Positions 6,998-15,331 of a stretch of 19,897 nt of DNA are shown in pieces. The DNA lies in assembly GCA_035622335.1 (NCBI GenBank), contig DASPVO010000072.1, positions 1-19,897 of the forward strand. Reading direction: 5' to 3'. This DNA comes from DATJAJ01 sp035622335. Its GTDB lineage: Archaea > Thermoproteota > Nitrososphaeria > Nitrososphaerales > Gagatemarchaeaceae. The position numbers and the translations under genes are program-made. Numbering within the stretch: the first letter of the stretch is position 1; every line of letters starts with the position of its first letter. The notes under the pieces were generated by a model. The model was not told where the DNA came from. It did no database searches and worked only from the letters and a program-made list of their open reading frames with translations.

Positions 6998-7441
6998 TCA
7001 GAGGTCGCTCGTTATCTGCACGCTCGTTATGCCCCAGTATCTTCGGGCGAGCAGACGGACCTTCTCGGCGTTCCTGCCTCCCAGGCCCAGGACGGCGCCC
7101 TTCTTCTTGGGGTCGACGACGACCACTATCCCCTTGGTGCCGTCCATCCTTTCGGCGAGCCTCACCTCCTCCACGAACTTGGAGCCGAGGGCCTTCTTGA
7201 CCATGTCAGAGACGTCGTCGGACCACTCCACTACTTCGACGGGCATCCTCACTGCCTTCTCTACCTTCTTGACCGACATGCCGTCCTTGCCTATCGCGAG
7301 TCCCATCTGTCCGGGGGCGACCACGAATATGAGCCTGTTGAGCTTCTCGTCGATGACGCAGTCCCGTGCGGTCGCGCCGCTGACCCCCTGGAAGAGGGAC
7401 ATGAGCGACAGCTGTTCGGAGGAGAGCCTAATCTCGGGCAG
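6998..7441 (-). CDS. nusA: Archaeal NusA-like transcription factor (two KH domains), probable CTG start
   Basis: The protein has two KH RNA-binding domains: GLAIGKDGMSVKKVEKA in the first and AVLGLGGRNAEKVRLLARR in the second. As in other archaea it lacks the bacterial N-terminal and S1 domains. The first ATG (7402) would give 134 aa. However, the in-frame residues upstream, PEIRLSSEQLSL, continue the family's usual N-terminus (EIKLT-x-EE pattern before SLFQ-x-V-x-GATARDC). No ATG, GTG or TTG lies between the rpl30e stop (7450-7448) and 7402. CTG at 7441 is preceded by GGTGA at a spacing of 6 nt and gives 147 aa, a normal length. The frame is the same as that of rpl30e. A single-base assembly error is the alternative explanation. 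Confidence 0.85.
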   Translation of the reverse strand: MPEIRLSSEQLSLMSLFQGVSGATARDCVIDEKLNRLIFVVAPGQMGLAIGKDGMSVKKVEKAVRMPVEVVEWSDDVSDMVKKALGSKFVEEVRLAERMDGTKGIVVVVDPKKKGAVLGLGGRNAEKVRLLARRYWGITSVQITSDL

Positions 7442-7447
7442 CCAGCG

Positions 7448-7756
7448 TCACCGCGTCAGGGCTTTCAGGTCGGCCTCGCTGAGCGACCGGAGGGCGACGG
7501 TCGAGACCCTGTGCGGCCTCCCGACGAGCCTGGCGAGCTCCATCGAGGTGAGCCCCACCTGGACTACCGCGACCTTGTTCTTCTCGGCCTCGGTCCTGAG
7601 CGAGGAGCCTATCGACGCGGGGAGGGAGCTGGTGAGGACGACGGCCTTGGTCCCCTTCATGCTCGCCATCGCCTCTCGCGCACCGATGGTGAACTTGCCG
7701 CCCTTCACTGCCTCCCTGATTATCTTGGACGCCTGCTGGTTGTCTATCATCCGCAT
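7448..7756 (-). CDS. rpl30e: Ribosomal protein eL30
   Basis: This 102-aa protein of the L7Ae/L30e family lies in its usual archaeal place between the polymerase A gene and nusA. It shows the GGKFTIGAREAMASMKGTKAVVLTSSLP pattern, with the RNA-binding G-x-x-x-x-G-x-x-E/A segment near residues 19-30. The start ATG overlaps the rpoA stop by one base (TGATG), indicating translational coupling. A second ATG two codons later is also possible. Its TGA is in the same frame as nusA. Confidence 0.94.
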   Translation of the reverse strand: MRMIDNQQASKIIREAVKGGKFTIGAREAMASMKGTKAVVLTSSLPASIGSSLRTEAEKNKVAVVQVGLTSMELARLVGRPHRVSTVALRSLSEADLKALTR

Positions 7757-10700
7757 CAGCTCATGTAGAGGTCTATCATGCCCGTACCGACGGGTATCGG
7801 GAGCCCGACGATGACGTTCTCCGTGACGCCCTTGAGCTCTTCCGTCTCTCCCTTGACGGCAGCCTCGGCGAGGGTGGGGACCGTTATCTCGAACGCGGCG
7901 CGCGCTAGGACGCTGCTCTTCGCGCCAGCGATGCCGTGCCTGCCTATCTGCTGGATGTAGCCGCGGGAGGTCATCAGGTCAGCGACGAGGAAGATGTGCC
8001 TTACGTCGACCTCCAAACCCTGCTCGTCGAGGGTGGACATGACCTCGCGGACGAGAGTCGCCCTCGCCGCCTCGATCCCGAGGACCTGAGCCACCTCGTG
8101 GACGTTGTTGGTGTAGACCCTCGTGGGGTCGACGCCCTCGATCGCGACGACCTTGCCGAGGTTTGAGCCGGTGGTCTGGATGAACCACTCCTCGTCCTCC
8201 TTCACGACCGTCACCCTCGTGATGCCGGGGATCCCCTTGAGCTTCATGTTGAGGATCTTGTTCCGCATCGTGAAGAGGGTCGAGAGGTCCGCGTTCTCGA
8301 CGTTGACCCTGATTATGTTGTGCTTCTCGTCGGGCTGGGCGTTCCTCTTGCCCGTCTCGATGACTTTCGCGACCTCGTCGACCTTGACGTCCCGGTCGGC
8401 CATCATCTCCTGGCTGAGGTGTAGCTTGATCCCCTCTGTCGGGTCGACTTCGCTGTAGCTGACGACGTTCCCGACCTTCGTGAAGAGTATCTCCTTCGCG
8501 ACCTTGACCGCCTTCTCGTTCGAGGAGGCGTAGTCCTTCGTGAGGTAGATGTCCATCGATGGGGTCGCGGGTATCTTCCTCGCGTCGACGAGCTCCATCA
8601 GCCTCGGGAGGCCCAGTGTGACGTCGCGCTCCCTGACGCCGGCGAAGTGGAAGGTTCGGAGCGTCATCTGTGTTCCAGGTTCACCGATCGACTGCGCCGC
8701 GACGATGCCCGATGCCTCTCCCGGCTCGACGCGTGAGTAGTCGAGCGCCTCCTCGACCTTCTCCAGGGCGGTCTTGGCCCCGTCCTCTGTCAGGTGTGAG
8801 CTCGTGAGCTTCTTTGTCAGCTCCGCGTCCAGCCTCTGGTTGAGCTTCGAGCGGTACTTCTTGATCAGCCTCTCGACGGTCTCATCGTCGAGCTTTGTCT
8901 TCGACTTGTCCAAGACCTCCAGGGTCTCGATGAGCCTGTCCAGGTTGATCGGGCGGCCGTGGTCGCTCTTCGCGGGGTCGACGCCGTCCTCCCCGTAGAG
9001 GAACTGGATGATGTGCCCGTGAGGGTCGCGCACGGTCAGGTCGTACTCGACCTTGAGGTGCTCTAGCGCGTTGACGAGCCTCCTCTGCATGTAGCCCGAC
9101 TGCTGGGTTCTGACGGCCGTGTCGACGAGCCCCTCCCTCCCGCCCATCGCGTGGAAGAAGAACTCGGTCGGAGAGAGCCCGTCCCTGTAGTTGCTCCTCA
9201 CGAAGCCCTTCGCCTCTGGTGAGTTGTCGTTCCAGGGGAAGTGGCTGAGGGCCCGGCCCCTGAGTCCCTTCTCAATCCTCTTGCCCCTGACCGACTGTTG
9301 GCCGAGGGCCGCGGTCATCTGCCCGACGTTCAGGCTGGAGCCCCTCGCTCCCGTCCTCGCCATGATCATGCCCGAGTTCTCAGCGGGGAAGGAGCGGTCC
9401 GCGATCCTGCCCGCCTTGTCCCTCGCCTTCGAGAGCTCGTTGACGATGTACGCCTCGAGCGAGTCCTCTGGCGAGAGACCTCGAGTGAGTTGCAGCGTCC
9501 CAGCCTTGTACTTCTTGATCAGGTCGAAGACGTTCGCGTACGCGTCGTCGAGCGCTTCCTTGATGCTCTGCTTGGCCTCCGACGGGAGCTCCAGCTCGTT
9601 GAAGCCGTAAGTGAAGCCGCGCCTGGTGAGGTATGTCTTGAGCACCTTGAGGATCGAGTTGAGGAAGTTCCTCGCATCCTCGTTACCGTAGTCTTTTGCG
9701 ATCCTGTGGAGAAGGCTGTCGGGCTCTTCCGCGCCGATCACCGCCTTGTCCACGACCCCCGAGATGAGCTGTCCGTTCTTGATGACGACGTCGTTCGACT
9801 CTCCTGACTTGGATGACTTCGCCCACTTCGACGTCAGGACGTAGTTCATACCCTCCGGGAGGAAGAGCGAGAATAGCTGCTTGCCCGTGTAGAGTGGCTT
9901 TGCGCCCTTCGTGGCCGGCTCGGGTAGGTCACCGTCGAACCCGCCTACAAGCGCGAGGTTGGAGAACTCTCCGGGCGTGAGCATGGTCTCGTCTCTTGTG
10001 AGCATGAAGGCTCCCGTGATGAAGTCCCTGATCCCTCCTATGATCGGGCCTCCGTACCTCGGGGAGAGTATCTGGTCCTGGACCTTCATGAGCATCAGAG
10101 CCTCAGACCTGGACTCTTCGCTCTGAGGGACGTGGAGGTTCATCTCGTCGCCGTCGAAGTCAGCGTTGTAGGGCGGACAGACGGAGGGGTGTAGCCTGAA
10201 AGTACGGTAGGGGAGCACCACCACGAAGTGGGCCATGACGGACATCCTGTGGAGGGACGGCTGCCTGTTGAAGAGGACGACGTCTCCCGTCATCAGGTGC
10301 CTCTCCACCACGTAACCCGAGGCGAGAGAGTCCGCGAGGGCCTTTCTGTCGCTCGCGAAGTCCAGCCTGATCTTCACGCCGTCCGGCCTGATCACGTAGT
10401 TGGCGCCGGGGTGGTCGTTGGGGCCTCTGACGACGAGCTCCTTCAGGGACTCGATGTTCCAGCTGGAGACCTTCTCTGGTATCGTGAGCTTCTTGGCGAC
10501 CTCGAACGGGACGCCCACCTCTCCGATGTCGAGGTTGGGGTCGGGGCTGATCACGGTGCGGCTGGAGAAGTCGACCCTCTTCCCCGATAGAGAGCCCCTG
10601 AACCTCCCCTCCTTGCCCTTGAGCCGCTGGCTGAGGGTCTTGAGGGGCCGGCCCGAGCGGTGGTGCGCCTGGGGGATTCCCGAGACCTCGTTGTCGAAGT

Positions 10701-11541
10701 ATGTCGTGACGTGGTAGTGGAGCAGGTCGACGAGGTCCTGGACGATGAGGTGCGGAGTCCCTGACTCCTTGCTCTCCCTCACCCTCTGGTTCACCCTCAG
10801 GATGTCGACGATCTTGTGGGTGAGGTCGTCTTCCGAGCGTATTCCCGATTCGAGCGTGATGGAAGGCCTGACGGTGAGAGGTGGGACCGGCAGCACCTGG
10901 AGCACGAACCACTCCGGCCTGGCTGCGGTCGAGTTGAAACCGAGGAGCGCAAGGTCCTCGTTGCTCACACGCTCCAGTCTCTCCCTTATCGCGACGGGGA
11001 GCAGCCTCGTCGCACCGCCCTCCTCCGTGATCTCGTGGAAGGTGGTGGGCTTCGTGAACTCGATCTGGAACTGCTGCTTGCCGCAGTGGGGGCAGAGCTT
11101 GACCTTCTTGGCCTTCGTCACTATCTCCTTGGCGACCGTCTCGACGAGTGTGGGCATGAACTCGGCCTTGCTGGAGAGGCGCTGCCTGTACGCGTCGAGC
11201 TCCTGCTGGGGCAGGAGTATGCGTCCGCACGTCCTGCACGTGGTCTGGACGAGCCTGTTGATCTCGTCGACGAATGCGATGTGCAGGACCGGCTCGGCCA
11301 GCTCGATGTGGCCGAAGTGACCCGGACACCTGCCGGCGGTCGAACCGCACGTGCCGCACTTCTGGCCCGGCTCGAGCGTCCCGAGCCTGTTGTCCATCAG
11401 CCCGCCCTGGACGGGCATTCCGTCCTCGTCGTAGGTCTCGGGCTGTGTGATCTCGGCGACGGAGTACTTCCTGACCTCGTTGGGCGAGAAGACGGCGAAG
11501 TCGATCCCGCCGATGGTCTTGAGCGCCTGTTCCATCGACAC
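7756..11541 (-). CDS. rpoA: RNA polymerase largest subunit, fused A'/A''
   Basis: The 1261-aa product is the catalytic clamp and active-site subunit. Zinc ligands appear at C62, C65, C72 and H75 (CGTCG...CPGHFGH), and further pairs at C102/C105 and C151/C154. The absolutely conserved metal-binding motif NADFDGDEMN is at residues 459-468. The trigger-loop region QSIGEPGTQMTLRTFHFAG lies in the A''-like part, and the protein continues to a full A'' C-terminus without a stop or intein. Most archaea split this gene into A' and A''; an unsplit gene is typical of Thaumarchaeota and some relatives. The start is GTG at 11541 or ATG at 11535, 4 or more nt after the rpoB stop. An AGGTG sequence lies a few nt upstream. 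Confidence 0.97.
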   Translation of the reverse strand: MSMEQALKTIGGIDFAVFSPNEVRKYSVAEITQPETYDEDGMPVQGGLMDNRLGTLEPGQKCGTCGSTAGRCPGHFGHIELAEPVLHIAFVDEINRLVQTTCRTCGRILLPQQELDAYRQRLSSKAEFMPTLVETVAKEIVTKAKKVKLCPHCGKQQFQIEFTKPTTFHEITEEGGATRLLPVAIRERLERVSNEDLALLGFNSTAARPEWFVLQVLPVPPLTVRPSITLESGIRSEDDLTHKIVDILRVNQRVRESKESGTPHLIVQDLVDLLHYHVTTYFDNEVSGIPQAHHRSGRPLKTLSQRLKGKEGRFRGSLSGKRVDFSSRTVISPDPNLDIGEVGVPFEVAKKLTIPEKVSSWNIESLKELVVRGPNDHPGANYVIRPDGVKIRLDFASDRKALADSLASGYVVERHLMTGDVVLFNRQPSLHRMSVMAHFVVVLPYRTFRLHPSVCPPYNADFDGDEMNLHVPQSEESRSEALMLMKVQDQILSPRYGGPIIGGIRDFITGAFMLTRDETMLTPGEFSNLALVGGFDGDLPEPATKGAKPLYTGKQLFSLFLPEGMNYVLTSKWAKSSKSGESNDVVIKNGQLISGVVDKAVIGAEEPDSLLHRIAKDYGNEDARNFLNSILKVLKTYLTRRGFTYGFNELELPSEAKQSIKEALDDAYANVFDLIKKYKAGTLQLTRGLSPEDSLEAYIVNELSKARDKAGRIADRSFPAENSGMIMARTGARGSSLNVGQMTAALGQQSVRGKRIEKGLRGRALSHFPWNDNSPEAKGFVRSNYRDGLSPTEFFFHAMGGREGLVDTAVRTQQSGYMQRRLVNALEHLKVEYDLTVRDPHGHIIQFLYGEDGVDPAKSDHGRPINLDRLIETLEVLDKSKTKLDDETVERLIKKYRSKLNQRLDAELTKKLTSSHLTEDGAKTALEKVEEALDYSRVEPGEASGIVAAQSIGEPGTQMTLRTFHFAGVRERDVTLGLPRLMELVDARKIPATPSMDIYLTKDYASSNEKAVKVAKEILFTKVGNVVSYSEVDPTEGIKLHLSQEMMADRDVKVDEVAKVIETGKRNAQPDEKHNIIRVNVENADLSTLFTMRNKILNMKLKGIPGITRVTVVKEDEEWFIQTTGSNLGKVVAIEGVDPTRVYTNNVHEVAQVLGIEAARATLVREVMSTLDEQGLEVDVRHIFLVADLMTSRGYIQQIGRHGIAGAKSSVLARAAFEITVPTLAEAAVKGETEELKGVTENVIVGLPIPVGTGMIDLYMS

Positions 11542-11545
11542 TTCT

Positions 11546-14500
11546 CTACACCTTGTCCTTCAACTGGAGCCTCGGGGCGATGTTCAGGCTCATCATCTCC
11601 TGGAGCAGAAGTTTGAACGCGTAGGCGACGACGACGGTCGAGATCTTCGCTTGGTCGCCGTCTATCTTGCAGGTGTACTTCCTCTGCTTGGCGTCGTAGT
11701 AGGCGATCAGGCCGCAGTTCTCGCAGACGTAGATCTCCGTCTTGTCGGCCTCGTCAAGGAGCCTGTCCTTCAGGACCATCGAGGCCCCGTACGCGATGAG
11801 ACAGTCTCGCTCCATCTCGCCGAATCGGAGCCCACCGCCCCTTGCGCGGCCTTCAGTAGGCTGCTTGGTGAGCATCTGGACCTGCCCGCGGGCCCTCGCG
11901 TGTATCTTGTCCGCGACCATGTGGTGAAGCTTCTGGTAGTAGACGACGCCGACGAAGATGTCAGCGGCGAACTTCTTTCCCGTCTTCCCGTCGTACATTA
12001 TCTCCCTCCCGGTCGGCTCGAAGCCCCTCTCCTTGAGTATCTTCTCGAGCTCTTCGGGGCTCTCCCCTGCGAAGGCGGAGCCGTCGACCGAAGAGCCTCT
12101 GAGAGCGCCGGCCTTGCCAGCTATGGACTCGATGAACTGTCCGACGGTCATCCTCGACGGGAACGCGTGCGGGTTGATTATGACGTCTGGCACGATACCC
12201 TCCACCGTGTAGGGCATGTCCTCCTGAGGGACGACGAGGCCGATGACTCCCTTCTGGCCATGCCTGGAGGCGAACTTGTCCCCGATCTCTGGGACCCTCA
12301 TGTCCCTGACCCTGACCTTGAACATCTTGCCTCCCTCGACGTTCTCTGTCATGAAGATCGAGTCGACGACGCCGGTCTCTGACGGCCTCACGGCCACGGA
12401 CGTGTCGCGCCTGTATGGGCCCTTGATCTCGAACTCCTTGTACTCCTCCATGAAGCGCGGGGGGCTAGTCCTCCCAATCACGACGTCCCCGCCAGTGACC
12501 TGGGCCTCGTGCGAGACGACGCCATCTGCCTCTAGCAGCCTGTAGAACTTCTCTCCCCTGTAGCCCCTGATGTTCGATTCGGCCGAGGGTACTTCGAACG
12601 AGTCGCGCATGCCGCCGAGGTACTGCTTAGCCTCCGCCTCGTAGAGCCTGTAGAAGAAGGAGCGGGCGAAGCCCCTCTCGATCGAGGAGCGGTTCATGAT
12701 TATCGCATCTTCGATGTTGTACCCCTCGAAGGAGAGCACGGCGACAATGGCGTTCTGCCCGAGCGGTCTCTCGTCGATCTTCAGGAGGTCGAGTGTCCTC
12801 GTCCTGACCACTGGCGCCTGCGGGCTGACGAGAAGGTGCTGTCTGACGTGGGGAGAGATGGGGTACGTCGGGGACGAGAAGCCCAAGCTCTGCTTGGCCA
12901 TCGCAGACTCGTAGGTGTTCCTAGGTGACTGGTTATGCTCCGGGTACGGGATTATCGACGCTGCGATGCCGAACATCGACGCGGGGAAGAGCTCCAGATG
13001 CGTGTTCCTGTTCCCGACCTCGTCCCAGTTCATCGCGACTAGGCAGTTCTCCTCCTCGTTGGCGTCGATCAGCTCGATGACGCCCTGCTCGACGAGGTCC
13101 CTCCAAGAGAGCTGGTTCGCGCCCACCTTGTCCACCAGCTCGGGCGTCAGCATAGGCCTCGCGTTCTCGACGACTATGAGAGGCCGGAGGACACGACCGG
13201 AGCTGAGCGAAATGTAGACGCGCGGGTAGGCCTTCTCGTTGAGGGGAGTGACGAACAGCACGCTGGCGCCCGGGTTGATCTGGCCCTCCCTCCTGAGCTT
13301 CCTGAAAGCTTTCGAGAGGCGCTCACCATCGTCGACGTAACCGAGGAACCTCCCGTCCATGAAAATCCTACACCCTTCTAGCTGGAGCTTGGGGTCCGCG
13401 TCCCTGACCGGCTTTGCGCCGAGCTCCCAAAGCTTCTCCTCCACCTCCAGGGAGGGGACGCTGACCGAGATTATCGCGGAGAGGGCGAGGTTCTTGACCA
13501 GGCCGCAGTTGACCCCTTCAGGCGTCTCTGACGGACAGATCCTGCCGAAGTGCGTGGCGTGCAGGTCTCGCGCTTCGAAGTTCGGCTGGCTCCTGCTCAG
13601 GGGCGACTGAACCCTTCTCAGGTGGCTCAGCGTGCTGAGGTAGTTCGTCCTGTCGAGGAGCTGTGTCACTCCGACCTTGCCCCTCCCCCAGTTGCCCGTT
13701 GCGATCGCATTGTTCAGCTTGTCAGTGATTATGCCCGTCCTTATCGCCGCGCCGACGACGTTGCCGCCGCGCTTCTGTCCAGTCCTCTCGAGCTGGTACT
13801 TCATGTCCCTGACCAGGTTCCTAAAGGCGGTTCGGAAGAGGTCGGCGAGCATCTGCCCTGCGAACTTGATGACCTTGTTGCCGTAGTGGTCCTTATCGTC
13901 CTGTTCTATCCACCCGAGCCTCAGCTCGAGCAGCTTTCCGATCGCCTCGCCCATGAACATCGCCTTGTCGTACCTCTTGTCGTCCGTCTTCCCCAGGTGG
14001 GGGAGCAGACCCCAGTCGAGCATCGAGAGCGCCCTCTTCACCCTGAACTCCTCGAGCATGCCGTGAGCGACCCTGTTGCCTATGTAGACGAGTGAGTCCT
14101 TCTCCGTGGGGGCCTCGCTCGCCTTATCGAAGGAGACCTCCAGAAGGTCCTGGATCTCGGCCTTTGGTGAGACTGCGTCCGCGATCTCCTTGTCGGACTT
14201 TATCCCGAGCGCCCTCATCACGACGACGAACGGAAGGTCGATGGGGCAGCTCGGCACTTTCACGTTTATCGCTCCATCTTGCTTCAGGCTCATCTCCAGC
14301 TTCGAGCGGTAGCCGACGACGGAGGAGTAGACCCTAGACTTGTAGGTCATCGACCCCGAGGTCTTCTCGGCGTCGACAAGGATCTTGTTGGGCGACAGGT
14401 CCTCCAGTCCGACTATGACCCTCTCCGCGCCGTTGATGATGAAGTAACCACCCGGGTCATTGGGGTCCTCCCCGGCCTCGATGAGCTGCTCCTTGCTCCT

Positions 14501-14902
14501 GTTGGATAGCTGACAGAGCCCCGACTTGACCATCACGGGTAGGTCGCCGATGTGCTGCCGCGTAGTGTCACGGGGCAGCCCCTCCTCCTCGATGGTCATC
14601 TCGAGCATGATGGGTGCGGAGTAGGTGAGGTTCCTCAGCCTCGACTCCATAGGTAGAATGCTGCTGACGGAGCCGTCGATCTCGACGACGCGTGGCGACC
14701 CCAGCGTGAGCCTCCCGAACTTTATCTTGTAGGGAGTGCTCACAGTCTCGACTTCTATCTCTCCTATCTCGTCGATGATGTTCTGCATCCCCTTCGTGAC
14801 GAACTCGTTGTAGCTGTTGAGGTGCTGCCTCGCGACGCCCTCCCTCTCGAGAAGGTCGCTTAGTATGACCCAGGAGTTTGACTTCGAAGACTTGCTCGTC
14901 GT
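11546..14902 (-). CDS. rpoB: RNA polymerase second subunit B (unsplit), probable ACG start
   Basis: This is the full-length beta-like subunit. Landmarks include HFGRICPSETPEGVNCGLVKNL (fork region), GVVDSIFMTENVEGGK, KFASRHGQKGVIGLVVPQEDMP (hybrid-binding lysine region) and a C-terminal zinc site CENCG...YTC. The first ATG (14788) would give 1080 aa, but homology clearly starts earlier: in-frame upstream codons encode SWVILSDLLEREGVARQHL and NSYNEFVTKG, the family's N-terminus. Between the rpoH stop TAG (14905-14903) and 14788 there is no ATG, GTG or TTG. GGAGG lies 5 nt before the ACG at 14902, which immediately follows that TAG; starting there gives 1118 aa, a normal length. Alternatives are a spurious inserted base or read-through of the TAG. 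Confidence 0.93.
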   Translation of the reverse strand, partial: TTSKSSKSNSWVILSDLLEREGVARQHLNSYNEFVTKGMQNIIDEIGEIEVETVSTPYKIKFGRLTLGSPRVVEIDGSVSSILPMESRLRNLTYSAPIMLEMTIEEEGLPRDTTRQHIGDLPVMVKSGLCQLSNRSKEQLIEAGEDPNDPGGYFIINGAERVIVGLEDLSPNKILVDAEKTSGSMTYKSRVYSSVVGYRSKLEMSLKQDGAINVKVPSCPIDLPFVVVMRALGIKSDKEIADAVSPKAEIQDLLEVSFDKASEAPTEKDSLVYIGNRVAHGMLEEFRVKRALSMLDWGLLPHLGKTDDKRYDKAMFMGEAIGKLLELRLGWIEQDDKDHYGNKVIKFAGQMLADLFRTAFRNLVRDMKYQLERTGQKRGGNVVGAAIRTGIITDKLNNAIATGNWGRGKVGVTQLLDRTNYLSTLSHLRRVQSPLSRSQPNFEARDLHATHFGRICPSETPEGVNCGLVKNLALSAIISVSVPSLEVEEKLWELGAKPVRDADPKLQLEGCRIFMDGRFLGYVDDGERLSKAFRKLRREGQINPGASVLFVTPLNEKAYPRVYISLSSGRVLRPLIVVENARPMLTPELVDKVGANQLSWRDLVEQGVIELIDANEEENCLVAMNWDEVGNRNTHLELFPASMFGIAASIIPYPEHNQSPRNTYESAMAKQSLGFSSPTYPISPHVRQHLLVSPQAPVVRTRTLDLLKIDERPLGQNAIVAVLSFEGYNIEDAIIMNRSSIERGFARSFFYRLYEAEAKQYLGGMRDSFEVPSAESNIRGYRGEKFYRLLEADGVVSHEAQVTGGDVVIGRTSPPRFMEEYKEFEIKGPYRRDTSVAVRPSETGVVDSIFMTENVEGGKMFKVRVRDMRVPEIGDKFASRHGQKGVIGLVVPQEDMPYTVEGIVPDVIINPHAFPSRMTVGQFIESIAGKAGALRGSSVDGSAFAGESPEELEKILKERGFEPTGREIMYDGKTGKKFAADIFVGVVYYQKLHHMVADKIHARARGQVQMLTKQPTEGRARGGGLRFGEMERDCLIAYGASMVLKDRLLDEADKTEIYVCENCGLIAYYDAKQRKYTCKIDGDQAKISTVVVAYAFKLLLQEMMSLNIAPRLQLKDKV

Positions 14903-15154
14903 CTATCCCTCCACCACGTACCTGAAGTAGACGCTCTCGCCGGCGGTCTCGCTTCTTCTAGTAATCTTCACGAAGTCGCCTGGCTTTGCCCCTATCTCCT
15001 TCGCCACGGGGTCAGTGGCGACGAGGAATGGAAAGAGCCCGGGAGTCGAATTGTACTGTGTGACGATCTTCTCGGCCTCTTCGTGGGTGAGCAGTTCGTG
15101 CTTCGGAATCAAAAAGTGGGTGCTCACCTTGAAAGGAGGGACTTCATCCTCCAT
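14903..15154 (-). CDS. rpoH: RNA polymerase subunit H
   Basis: This 83-aa subunit is homologous to the C-terminal domain of eukaryotic Rpb5 and helps contact downstream DNA. FLIPKHELLTHEEAEKI, the LPxxx-DPVAKEIGAKPGDFVKITR core and the ending GESVYFRYVVEG are the family hallmarks. The ATG has a strong GGAGG 3 nt upstream. The frame stays open upstream for about 20 codons (basic, Thr/Lys/Arg-rich), but no start codon precedes it. It is the first gene of the operon. Its TAG directly abuts the rpoB coding frame. Confidence 0.96.
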   Translation of the reverse strand: MEDEVPPFKVSTHFLIPKHELLTHEEAEKIVTQYNSTPGLFPFLVATDPVAKEIGAKPGDFVKITRRSETAGESVYFRYVVEG

Positions 15155-15292
15155 CTTCCTCCGCCTGACAGTCTTCTTCGGAGTCGTGGTGGTCCGGGCT
15201 GGCGCTATGCCCGTCTACCCCCATTCATAACAAACCCTACTTGCCGTAAGTGATACAATACAGAGGCCCCGAATTCCGCAGATTTGCGCCCC

Positions 15293-15302
15293 GTATATAG
15301 AG
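15293..15302 (-). promoter_or_regulatory. Likely main promoter of the polymerase operon
   Basis: CTCTATATAC on the minus strand lies about 30 nt after the ilvE stop. It predicts transcription starting near 15270, with a leader of about 115 nt before rpoH. A second, weaker TATA-like sequence (TATTGTATC, about 15252-15260) could start transcription near 15230, next to an ATG at 15228 that opens a seven-codon reading frame ending at TAG 15205. No terminator-like hairpin is obvious between ilvE and this box. Confidence 0.5.
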
Positions 15303-15331
15303 TTTGTGCAGGGGTGACTTACGCGACCGCC

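Noticed and set aside
10160..11359. A 399-aa frame on the minus strand overlapping rpoA
   Set aside because: It is an Arg/Pro/Gly-rich out-of-frame shadow of the GC-rich rpoA gene with no independent features.
13550..14095. Long plus-strand frames opposite rpoB and rpoA
   Set aside because: These are antisense shadows of GC-rich conserved genes, with low-complexity composition and no promoter or family motif.
2755..14902. Inteins in EF-1A, RpoA or RpoB that could explain the nearby LAGLIDADG gene
   Set aside because: All three proteins read continuously through their conserved motifs with no insertion.
15155..15331. A tRNA or structured RNA in the rpoH leader
   Set aside because: No cloverleaf or T-loop consensus could be found on either strand; only TATA-like boxes and a seven-codon frame are visible.
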